NCBI GenBank assembly: GCA_008828725.1 | Contig: MEHQ01001452.1 | Location: forward strand, 530,692 to 594,691 | Direction of reading: 5' to 3' | From: Saccharina japonica | Taxonomy: Eukaryota; Sar; Phaeophyceae; Laminariales; Laminariaceae | DNA length: 64,000 nucleotides | Notes under the pieces: generated by a model | What the model saw: only the letters and a program-made list of their open reading frames with translations | The model's database searches: none | Told to the model about the DNA's origin: nothing | Translations under genes and position numbers: made by a program | Shown: positions 20,588 to 31,498 of the stretch, one piece after another | How the letters are laid out: the number at the start of each line of letters is the position of its first letter | Numbering within the stretch: the stretch's first letter is position 1

Positions 20588-21379
20588 TCATCCCGAACCG
20601 GAACCTCCTCCCCCGGACGAGCCCCCCCCGCGCAGCGCCAGAGTACGAGATCCTCCTCCCGGCGACGCCGAGCTCCCGCCCCCACCGCCGCGACTAGCGA
20701 GGGGAGAGGAAGAGTCCGCCGGGGGAGAAGTGTGCACGTACATGCACGGGTCCCACGAGCAACTGCCAGTAGTAAGAAACATCCTGCACACCTGGCGACT
20801 TTTCTTCCTGGGGGTGCCGGTGGTGGGCGAAGACGGGCCGCAAGGGGCACTGCTGGCCTTGCGTTTGCGGTCCCCGCGGCCCCGGAGGCCAGCGGTTTCG
20901 TCCATGATTCGCAGGAGTTCACCCCCGCCCTTGCAAAAGTTACGAGTACGCTCGAATGCAGGTACGGGAGGCATGACGAACGCCGTGCCAGGAGGCGGAG
21001 GCACTTCCGCCAGCTGCATCTGCTGGGCGGCACGCATGAGCTCGTTAACCCACACACGGAGGTCGTGGTTCACCATGTCGCCCATCACTACCCGAGCCGC
21101 GGGGGAGGACAGGCGGAGCATGTTGCGTAGGGTGTGCGAGCGGAGGCATGCGGCGGCCGAGGCGATAGCCGCTCCAAGGGTGTTCACCTGATCCAGGCAC
21201 GGTACGTCATCATCGACGTTGGGGGAAAGCCCAGCGGACAGAATCTCGACGAGGGCCGACCGCAGGCACTCGAGGCGGTCAGGGATCGTAAGTTCGCCGG
21301 TGACCCGCCCCCCCCCGAGTCCACGAGGCCCGAACAGAGCGACGTCAAAGTCGCTGAGGGACCGTAGCTGGGCGGCCAC
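20588..21379 (-). CDS. CCCH-finger protein of the recombinase element
   Basis: Partner ORF, 263 codons. The first half is helical and without a known match. Near the middle is a CCCH-type finger, CRMFLTTGSCSWDPCMYVH (Cx8Cx4Cx3H), followed by a Gly/Ser-rich tail. CCCH fingers bind RNA or single-stranded DNA, so a nucleoprotein (gag-like) role is plausible but inferred. It overlaps the upstream frame by about 35 bp and ends 75 bp before the recombinase frame. Confidence 0.55.
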   Translation of the reverse strand: MAAQLRSLSDFDVALFGPRGLGGGRVTGELTIPDRLECLRSALVEILSAGLSPNVDDDVPCLDQVNTLGAAIASAAACLRSHTLRNMLRLSSPAARVVMGDMVNHDLRVWVNELMRAAQQMQLAEVPPPPGTAFVMPPVPAFERTRNFCKGGGELLRIMDETAGLRGRGDRKRKASSAPCGPSSPTTGTPRKKSRQVCRMFLTTGSCSWDPCMYVHTSPPADSSSPLASRGGGGGSSASPGGGSRTLALRGGGSSGGGGSGSG

Positions 21380-21986
21380 GAGCGCAGTTACTTATGTGGA
21401 TGTCCTCTCCGACGAAAGCCTGCAGGTCAGCCGGCGACTCGCCCAGGTTAGGAGGGAGACGACCGCGAATGAACCAGTGCTTCCGTGATCCAGGCTCTTT
21501 CCACGCCGCCGAGTCGTCGCTGAGCTGCGATTTCTGGATCAAACTCTCCCGCGCAGTATCGTCATGCAGCGAGCCCCATCCCCGCGCGGCATGGTTGTCC
21601 ATGAAATGCTGCATCGCCAACTCGAGGTGTGACGATTGCGCAGAGCAGGCGGCAACCGAATCCGTCATGCCGGCCAGGGAGGCAGACAAAGCGTCAACCT
21701 TCGCTGACACGACACTGAGGGTTTCTTTCACCCCGAGGAACTCGACCTCTACCTGGCCAGTCCAGCGCACGATGTCCTCCGAAGAGACCACCGCCGCGGC
21801 CGCGACCCCGGGCGCCGCGCCAGGGCCCGGGAGAGGGTCCGCTGCAGCATCGGCCATTGACGGCAGAAGCGTCGTGTGCCATGGCCCCACCGAGAACACG
21901 AAGAACAGCGAAGTACCAGCAGCACTTGAGCAGGCCAAATAAGAGAAGGACAGCGCCGTCCAGCAGCGGTTGAACAGGATGAACAA
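21345..21986 (-). CDS. First ORF of the recombinase element, unknown function
   Basis: Open frame of 213 codons. The likely start is the internal Met of MADAAADPLPGPG rather than the first Met, because the leader is hydrophobic and Cys-rich and unlike the rest. The body is Ala-rich and then predicted helical (VKETLSVVSAKVDALSASLAG), suggesting a short coiled coil. It may correspond to the gag-like ORF of DIRS-type elements. No family recognised. Confidence 0.45.
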   Translation of the reverse strand: MFILFNRCWTALSFSYLACSSAAGTSLFFVFSVGPWHTTLLPSMADAAADPLPGPGAAPGVAAAAVVSSEDIVRWTGQVEVEFLGVKETLSVVSAKVDALSASLAGMTDSVAACSAQSSHLELAMQHFMDNHAARGWGSLHDDTARESLIQKSQLSDDSAAWKEPGSRKHWFIRGRLPPNLGESPADLQAFVGEDIHISNCARGRPATVPQRL

Positions 21987-22000
21987 GAGAAGTATAGCGC

Positions 22001-23106
22001 CCCAAACCAGCGCCAGACCGAGAACAAGGATACCGACACCAATTCAAACTAGTCCGTACCCCACCTTGTACCTGTATCGCTACCCCGCTTCGATGCGTGC
22101 TTCGCTCGCGAGACGACGATACAAACTATACCAGGTACCAGGTGGGTACGACGAACAGGCTACTCGAGTACAGATAAACCGTATCGTACTCATCTGATTG
22201 GTTAAACTTATCCCGTACATGCAAAACACATATATATTCTCTCGTACCTCGAATAACAGTCGTAGTCTGGGCAGGTCTGGGCGTACAATAATTTCCACCC
22301 ACAGCTGCTGATGGGTGCACGGATTTTTTTCGGTGGTATACTACTACTGTACGAGTTACTCGCATAGGTTACAGGAATACGCTGTCACGTATCATCCCCC
22401 ATGATGACGCATGCTGCGACGGTAGAGGTGCACTCTGTTTTTTTTTCTTAGCGTGGTCACCTCAGGAGCTCTATACTCGTACCTCGTCCAAAAACTGATT
22501 TTGGAGGCAAAATAGAAGTTCCGAAGCACAAGAAAAAAGACCGATGATTTCGTGTGCCCGAACACGGAAAATAAATAAAAGGAGTAATTTCTTCAATCTA
22601 CGACGAGCCTCGAGCCTCGAGCAAATATCACATCTATCTACGTATCTACGGATCCGATACAACAACGGACATTAATAACAACAACAAAGCGTTTTTTCCG
22701 CGCGCCCGCCCCTTTCATTCATATAGCAGCTCACTCAGTCCAAGTCAAGCCGACAGACAGAAGAAGAGAACGGCACTCTTGGATATACCCCGAGTTCAAC
22801 AACCAAGACTCAAGCCTATACACCACCAAGCCGCTGGCCACACGGCGACGCAGAGCGACAGACACACAGACAGACAGATAAATAAACCGGTAAAGGAGGA
22901 AGGACCAGATTCAAGCTTCTCGGCGTTCCACGACTACTACTACTACTACTACTGCTACTGCTGTACTTCCCGCTGTTGTGCAACAACAGCAGTAGTATAG
23001 CCTGCTGTTGTATCAGCTGGTACCAGGTGCCTGGTATAATATACGTACAAAAGAAGTACTCTCTCCTTTTCTTTTCTGCTGTTGTTGTAACTTTTGATCG
23101 TAAAAT
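22001..23106 (+). promoter_or_regulatory. Upstream region of WSC gene 2
   Basis: No gene. 22406-22520 is a fragment of the GACGCATGC MITE family (GACGCATGCTGCGACGGTAG). A TACTACTAC run lies at 22933-22952. GGTATAATATACG at about 23033-23045 is TATA-like but only about 65 bp before the ATG, so it could be a core promoter with a short 5' UTR or chance. No transcript start can be read from sequence alone. Confidence 0.3.
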
Positions 23107-23221
23107 ATGCGGATGGCCTCGCAATCAGCTCACCTCCTGCTCGGGCTTTCTCTGTTCACCCTCGGGGCTGACGCCGGCTGGCCCATCAAGACCATCGACC
23201 TCTCCGACCGAGGGAACAACT
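23107..23221 (+). CDS. WSC gene 2, exon 1 (signal peptide)
   Basis: Encodes MRMASQSAHLLLGLSLF.. then TLGADA, G, WPIKTIDLSDRGNN. A hydrophobic core followed by A-D-A fits signal peptidase cleavage before GWP. The first Met is chosen because the third residue is also Met and no upstream in-frame coding is seen. It ends in phase 1 before GTGAGT. Confidence 0.8.
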
Positions 23222-23843
23222 GTGAGTACCTCACCAGCAGGATATACATGTTATACTCGTGGAGGCAAAGGCCAGACCAGGCAACGAAGGGTATACTCGT
23301 CGTATCACATCCTAACGTACGCGGTCTGTTTCGTTCTTCTTCTCGTGCTTCGCTTGTACTCACTGTACCAAATTGTCCGTAAATATAAGGACTGTTTATA
23401 TATGAAAAATAAAACTAAACGTCCTTATATTTGAGGACATATTGGTAGTCGGTTTTATTATTTTTCTTTGGCGTGGTGCTTTTTTTCTTGTGTCCTTCGC
23501 ATTGATGAGCCGAGTTTTTCTTTCTGTTTCACACGGCCCCGCCGACATCGACATCGCGACATCCACACACAGGATCCACAGCAGTATGGCACACCCACCC
23601 ACCCACCTAGCGCCCGTGTTGATCCTTCGTCCTGTAGAGATCTACTACCACCACACAGCCCTAATAATATATGGCCACACACCACGAGGCAGAGAGAAGA
23701 TAAATACATCGCGCGCCAAACGTGCTGTCGGTTCGAGTATGGTACTACGAAAGCAGGCCAGAGGGGAGGAGAGCATCGCAGAAAAAACAGGAAAATGGGC
23801 GCGTTGTTATTCGTATACGATAAACCAATAGAATCGTAAGAGT

Positions 23844-23881
<38 letters not shown>

Positions 23882-26800
23882 GTGAATCCAATCCAACAGC
23901 CAACAGGACGTGCCGACGATTTAGCTCGAGAACGCCGGTACGCAAAGCGATCGAGAGTTATACGTTATACAGTACAGGACACTTAATAAGAAACAGGAAA
24001 TCTGGTCCAGGCTGGATTTCTTACTCGAAAAAGGGTGGTTTCTACACTATTTTGAAGATAACGACTCCCGAGTTTCTTATTTTCCGTCCAAATCTCACTC
24101 AGCCTGGCTTTCTTATTGGATTGTTTCTTATTATTAGGTGTCCTGTACTGTATTCGTATGTAAAGAGGCCGTACGCACCGGGGGGGAAGCACACGTCCAC
24201 ACCCCACACCACCACCACCACCATGATGATACTGCTGTTGGGCTGTTGTTTATTATCATAGGTGATGGCCCTGTTTTTTTACGGTGGGAGGCTGTGAGAG
24301 GGGTGAATTAATCTCGCGAGTACACAATTCACCATACTGCTGTGTACCTCAAACTCATATCGTACTGTCAAATGAACAGATCACGATCGATCTCTGCCGG
24401 CTGAGTCCACCAGCCTCATCAGCCCCGAGTCCGTCATACATACTGCTCGTGCTGGTGCTGATGCTGGTGCTGGTGCTAAGGTCTTCCGGCTGTACAGTAC
24501 AGGGCACCTAATAAGAAACAGAAAAAAAACTGGCCCAGGATGGGTTTCTTATTCGTGAGAGGGTCCTTTTTACACTAATTTCAATATAACGACTCTCGAA
24601 TTTCTTATTTTACGCCAAAATATCAGCCTGGATTTCTTATTATCCTGTTTCTTACTACGTACAGTAGGTGTCCTGTACTGTATCCGTGTACAGGACAGGA
24701 CACCTAATTAATAAGAAACAGGCTCATAAGAAATAAGCCCGAGGCTGATATTTTTTAAGAGGAAAAATATAGGAAATACATGAGATTCGTTATCTTCAAA
24801 TTAGGGTAGAGACCACACTCACTCTCTCGACTAAGATGTCCATCCTGGGCCGGCTTTCCTGATTCTTATTAGTAGGTGTCCTGCACTGTATTGGTATACA
24901 GCGCTGGACACCCATTACGAGGGAGCGTAGTAATCAGGACCAACATAGATGCCTTTTATTTTTTTCGGAATGCATAGGTTTGAGTGTGCGTCATGGGTCC
25001 TGATTACTATGGTCCCCCGTGACAATAAGAAACAGGCGAATAAGAAACCCAGGCTGCAATTTTAGAGGACGCTAAGAAGCTCGAGCGATTCATTTTATTA
25101 TCTTGAAATTTGTTCAGAAATCACACCCTCTATCAAAATAAGAAATCCAGCCTGGGCCAACTTTCCTGTTTCTTATTGTAGGTGTCCTGTACTGTATTGA
25201 TATATATACAGTACGGGACACATGTTACTGGGGGAGCACTCCTGGTAGTAATCAGGACCAACGATGCTTTTTTTTATTATAATAGTAAACATTTAGGAAT
25301 GCATATGTTTTAGTGTACGTGAGGGGTCCTGATTACTATGGCCCCCCGTGATAATAAGAAACAGGCGAATAAGAAACCCAGGCTGCAATCTTAAAGGACA
25401 CTAAGAAGTTCGAGCGATTCATTTTATTGTCTTGATATTTTGTTCAGAAATCACACCCTCTATCAAAATAAGAGATCCAGCCTGGGCCAACTTTCCTGTT
25501 TCTTCTTACTACGTACTACTGCTGTACACCTTGACCAGCGGACAGACTGTGCTGGGCGAACCGTAGGGCCAACACGATTTTATGTACTGCTGTGGTAGTC
25601 GTTAACTGCTGTAGTAGTTATCCATCCACACACAGCAGTTAGCAGTATCTCGAGCAGCTCTCCGGTAAAAAACAAGTTAATGTGGGCCATAAATTGTGAC
25701 ATGACAAACGTGAAGGATTTGTTTTAACGGAAATCAGGTCATTCTTATCGGAGCCATAATTTTCCAAAATCTGAAAAAACAAATTCGCGCATTTTTTCTA
25801 GATTTCCGTTTTTTTTTTTCCCTTTTTTCCCCCTCCCCCATTTATTGGAACGCGAGAAGCCTCCCGGCCGATCATTTTGCCCTATTATGAAGAATTTCCA
25901 AAAAATGGAAATATTTCCTCTTTTTCTTCTTTTTCCTATTTTTTTTTGGGGGGGGGGGGGGGAATGGAAATTATGGAAAAAAGTTGCTCGATAAGAATGG
26001 GCCATATTACTGTGGAGAATGACAAGTCAGTTCAACGGAACACTTTTACACTTTTACACTATGTAGGTTTATTATTAATATACGTACACAACAACTGCTG
26101 TCAGCCGCCTTTTTTTTTCTTCTCGACTTGACATTGCTTTTTTCTTTTTCTTTTTCTTTTTCTCTCCTCTTTTCGTTGCCCCCCTGCTTCTTTCTGCTGC
26201 TGTGAAAACTTGCTTGATAATACGTGTATATCTAGGCGATACATCGAAGGAACACTATCTGCAGGTGGAGGGGTACGACTACCATGACCACCCCAAGTTC
26301 ACCATGCGCTGGAGGTAAGCCATATGTGCTGTTTTTTGTTTATTGGTGTCACAGCTAACCGTGCTACGGTTTAAGAGAGAGAGAGAGAGAGCTACGGTTT
26401 AAGAAATATATACTTTTCAAGAGAGAGCTACGGTTTAAGAGAGAGAGCTACGGTTTAAGAAATACATACTTTTCAAGAGAGAGCTACGGTTTAAGAGAGA
26501 AAGCTACAGTGTAAGCGAGAGAGAGCTACGGTTTAAGAGAGAGAGATAGCTACTTTTCAAGAGAGAGCTACGGTTTAAGAGAGAGAGAGCTACGGTTTAA
26601 GAAATATATACTTTTCAAGAGAGAGCTACGGTTTAAGAGAGAGAGAGCTACGGTTTAAGAAATATATACCAGGTACTTTTCAAGATAGAGCTACGGTTTA
26701 AGAGAGAGAGAGCTACGCTTTAAGAAATATATACCAGGTACTTTTCAAGATAGAGCTACGGTTTAAGAGAGAGAGCTACGGTTTAAGAAATATATACTTT

Positions 26801-29800
26801 TCAAGAGAGAGCTACGGTTTAGGAGAGAGAGCTACGGTTTAAGAGAGAGAGAGAGCTACGGTTTAAGAGAGAGAGAGAGAGAGAGAGAGTATTGGTGGCA
26901 CTACTTGTGTCGAGCCCACAATTTGTGACTTTTTCTTTTTGAGAGGTCTGTGCAAATAACCAGTTATTCAGTATTTTCCAGGGCTGTTCAGGAGATCTTC
27001 AAAACCTCACGGGTCGGGTCGGGTCGGGTCGGGTCGGGCCCGGTCCGGTCCGGTCCGGTCCGGTCGGGTCGCGTCCGATTGACTCGACCCGCCGTTGTGT
27101 CAGGTCATGAGCCGTGAAGAGATAAGGCGGTCCAACGTGTGTTCTTGCAACACTAATCGGTAGACATTTATACCATATACGGCGGGGTTCACGATTTAAG
27201 AGACAGGGGAGGGGTTGCGTCAAGCCTGTTTCACCTCTCTTTAAAACCCGAACTTCTCTTATGACCCATTCAGAATTGAACGAAATTATCCCACACTATT
27301 TCCAAGTAGTTTGTCCCCATATACGTGGGGCCAGTTCTTAAGCTTAAGGGGTTAGACCGGAATGGGTATTATCAGATACTGGCATATCGTTTTGACTATG
27401 CCCATGCCAAAACCGGTTGACCGCTCTGAAAACCAGCACCTCTCTTATGCCCGTGCCAAAACCATTTGACCGGTCTTAAACCAGAAGTTCTCTTAAACCG
27501 GATATAGTTTCGTGACTTAAAGGCATCACGCCCATTCACAGGTCCACAAGCCAGTTTTTACCAAGTTTATTCAACATCCTCCCTTCTTTTTTTTTTTGCT
27601 TTTGTGGCTGTTCACACACAACTCCTTACGTACCTATGTATAGTCTACTACTGTGTCTGCAGCTCAGCTCATGCAACCCATTGTTCCAATGGACGGGATG
27701 GCAAACGCAGCAAATGCTTGACAAAAATGTTTTTTTTTTCTCGTTTCCGTCGTTTTCTTCTCTTATATAGGGGTAATGTTTCTGAGTGATAAACGTTGAA
27801 GCTCCACATACATATACTATTAATATACTAAACATTGTTAAGGATGGTAAGGACAATACTAATAATACTAATAATGCTAATAATTGCGTCTTAACACCTA
27901 TTATTATCCTTTCCACGCTTTTTTTTTTCTTTTTTTTTCCCCAGGCAGATCACCGGACCCTGTGGCGCGGCGGTCGACGACTCCGAGCTCCTTCAGTGGG
28001 AAGCGTCGTACGACGGCACATCCAACAGCGCACCAGACGACCCCCCCACCGAGGGAGACGCTGGCAGGTAACTATTAATACCCAGTTGGCCCACGGGGGC
28101 TAGGTATAGTAAGAGGGATCACAACCCATCAAAAACCATACGTATATACATCACACTCAGCCATTAAAAAAGATGAGTTTCGACGAAATCCTCGATCTCA
28201 CAGCTGTTTTTTTTTTTTTTTTTTTTTAAATAATATTACTGGGGACCATACATAGTAAGGGCCCTAATTAACGAGTATAAAATAAATTCAATTTGGAAAA
28301 AATAAAATTCAAATTCGCTTTTCATTGGTCAACACACGCACCAGCACCAAATATTATGCCCCATAGATCCTAATCTTTGGTGCTGCTGCGTGTGTTGACC
28401 AATGAAAAGCGGATTTGATTTTTTTTTTTTTTTCCAAATTGTTTTTTTTTCTTCTTCGTTAAAACGGGCCCTAAATAGGACCTACGGCACACACTAAAAA
28501 TGATACATTTACGCTTTTTTACTGAGAATATTTGGTCCTATTTACTATGGTCCCCCGTAATAAATAGCAGGGCATCAGCCAAATATAGGTATACCTACGA
28601 ACTTTGAGCCATTTATAGGTACACTGCTTAACGTTAATCGGAAACGGCTTCCGGGCCCGCCTGATATTAGGCCTGCGCCCCATTGTACCTGCAAATGGCT
28701 CAAAGTGCGTAGGTACACCTATAATCGGCTACTCAATCTACGTATCACCTATTTTGGATTCAACTGTACCTGTAAATGGCTCAAACGACCTTTTTTTGGC
28801 AACTGAAATATAGACAAACGGCCACACATTCACCCACGTCTGCTATGGAATGTTGTTCCGGACCGCGCCAATGGCTGTGTAACTTAGACCCCCCCCCCTA
28901 CTCTGTAAACGTATATAATATACCAAAGTTGCTCCTACTATATACTGCACTAGAGTATGTGTATTGTACTTTCAGCATAACGGCATGGAAACAGTCGTCA
29001 TAGTTATTTCTCCGCATCGTATATATGTGTGTGTACGTAGGAGGGATGCCGTACTGAATACGTATGCATTGATCGTGATACGATTTCTCGCTCGTAGGTA
29101 ATGCGTGATAACTCCGTAGTGTCAGTGGTTGTACTGGTACGGTCGGCTGGTTGGCAGTCACGGCATCTGGTGTGGCCGTCTGTCTATATTTCAGTTGCCA
29201 AAAAGTGATTGTTCGAGCCATTTATAGGTACAGTTGAAGCCAAAATAGGTGATACGTAGATTGAGTAGCCAAGAATAGGTGTACTTACGCACTTTGAGCC
29301 ATTTGTAGGTACAATGGAGCGCAGGCCCAATATCAGGCGGGCCAGGAAGCTGTTTCCGGTGTACATTACGCAGTGTACCTATAAATGGCTCAAAGTATGT
29401 AGGTATACCTATTTTTGGCTAATGCCATAAATAGTATGCCCCCTTACCTTTTCACACCAAATCTGGTTCTGATTTACTATCTATTACTACGCATAGCCCC
29501 CCGTATTAATATACCACTCTGTACCGAAATATAAGCATCGTTTTTATTGAACATTAATATACACAAGGTAATTATATTTCGGGACAGAGTGTAAGTATTT
29601 ACGGGGGAGAGGGGGGGGGGGGGCACGATGGGTCCAAAAACTATTTATTTATTTATTTTTTGCATTCCATTTATCATCTTTGTCCCTTCTTTTCTCTCTC
29701 CTTCCTGGTCGTATAGGTCAGATACGGGGGTCACAAAGTAGGCTCCCTCCTCCCTCCTCCCCCCCCCCCACTACGGTTCGTGCCTTGCATTTTTTTTTAA

Positions 29801-31457
29801 CACCAGAAGGCTCCATCCCTTTCTTCCCCTCGTTGACCTCGCATCGAATTGCACCTACCCACGCTTGCTAGGCGCTCGCTCTCAGCAGTTGATTCCGTTT
29901 CGTTTTTGTTTTTGTTTTTAGCAAATAAGCTCAAAAGTCTGACCCACGCGGGATTCGAACTCACGAAATCAACTCTATCTACTGTAGTAGCATTCGAGGG
30001 TACCATTATGTAGCCCACCCGCCCCATGTTCTATTCCGGCTCCCCGTATACACCCATTCAGAACTGGAAAAAAATGCCCCACACTAGTTCCAAGTAGTCT
30101 GTCCCCAAATTTGTCGGACCAGTTCTTAAGGGATTTAAGACATATTTCCTGGTGGGCTATTGTAGTAAGAGTCGTTATTATTATCGAGCATTTTTTTTCC
30201 AAAATTTCCAATATTTGTTTTCGCGCAATTTTTAGGATTTTCCATATTTTTTTCCAAAAATAATTTCCAAATATTGGAATGCAAAGCCTTCCAAATATAA
30301 TAGTTTGCCCTCAGTTAAAATTCCAAACTATCCAAAATAAATCCTGTTTTCCCTGTTTTTTTTTCCTGTTTTTTTGTTGTTGTAATTTTTTTTTTTAGAA
30401 TTTTTGGAAAAAAAAAAAAAAGTTGCTCGATAAGAACGACCGTAAGAACAGGCCACGATGGTACCAAGTACCTGGTACATTGTATCCCATTGTATCCCCC
30501 TATGCTTGGACTCCATATTTGGTCCTGATTATTGCGGGATGTTCGCCCATGACAGGGCCAAGGCAGTAGTGACAGTTTTTAGACCCGCCGCTCTAGGAGG
30601 AACGGCCAGCGCGGACACCTTAAGGGTGCTGCGTGGTCGACGGGTAGAAATAGCGGTGGCAGCATCTGGAGGGATTCGACACAAAATAGCGATGAAACAC
30701 GAATTATATATTTATATTTTTTGACGATCTTCGATCGGCTACGACGTATACCCTGGTATGTAAGTATATACAACAAGTAATAACATTACCGTCATTGCCT
30801 GACCTGATTCGTACATACTCCATTAATATCATGATTAACGCTGAGGCGCCGAAGTGGTGGTCTATGGCCATACATACGAGGGGCGCGAGGGAGGGTCTAC
30901 GACCACATACGGCTACGGCCGTGCATGATGACATGAGTACACCCCCCCCCCCCCCCGCTCTCCCGCGCTCTCCCGCGCTCTCCCGCAATAATGTTATGTG
31001 CTACCGATGCTGTGCGCCGTGCAGGGTCCAGCTGAATATTTTCATGTGCGCCCCGTTCGGCGAGTACGAGCTGGACATGGACATCGACAGTTACAGCGAT
31101 GAAGGCTCGGACCTGGAGCAACGCACATCGTGGGAGATCGAGAACGGTCCTGACGAGGTGAGAGTCGTGCTATACGTACACGAAATAGTTCAAGGCCCCC
31201 CTTGGGGATGTACAGTACAGGACACCTACAGAAAGAAGAAACATGAAATATGGTCTAGGCTGGGTTTCTTATCTGAGAGAGGGTGCTTTCTACACTATAT
31301 TCAAGGTAACGACTCCCGAATTTCTTCTTTTGCTCGAAATCTCAGGCTGGCTTTCTTATTAGCCTGTTTCATGTTACTAGTACAGCAGGTGTCCTGGATA
31401 CTGTATTGTGGTTGACTTGTAAACCCCGGGGGGTGTCGCAAGCTGAAGAGGGAGAAC

Positions 31458-31498
<41 letters not shown>

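Larger units (their letters stand above)
18855..22000 (-). mobile_element. Tyrosine-recombinase element (DIRS- or Crypton-like)
   Basis: Three open frames, all on the minus strand and partly overlapping in different frames: 21986-21345, 21379-20588 and 20512-19139. The third is a tyrosine recombinase. A GC-rich hairpin (CCCCCCTCGCTC GGA GCAAGGGGGG) at about 18856-18881 may mark one end; the other end is not clear. Coding GC is much higher than in the flanks. No reverse transcriptase or RNase H was seen, so either a Crypton-like element or a DIRS relative is possible. The frames look largely whole. Treated as a virus-like or retroelement fossil. Confidence 0.65.
23222..26235 (+). other. Intron 1: MITE array
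   Basis: 3.0 kb. Holds a degenerate AAATATAAGGAC palindrome (23372-23441), a CAG tract (23846-23881), five consecutive copies of the CAGTACAGGACACC MITE (23970-25515) and a TTATCGAGC-type MITE (25738-26003). Confidence 0.75.

Noticed and set aside
20105-21191. 341- and 328-codon plus-strand frames
   Set aside because: Antisense to the tyrosine-recombinase element, opened by high GC; no motifs.
29940-29975. tRNA-like string with GATTCGAAC
   Set aside because: A B-box-like string on the minus strand, but no matching D-arm or acceptor stem.
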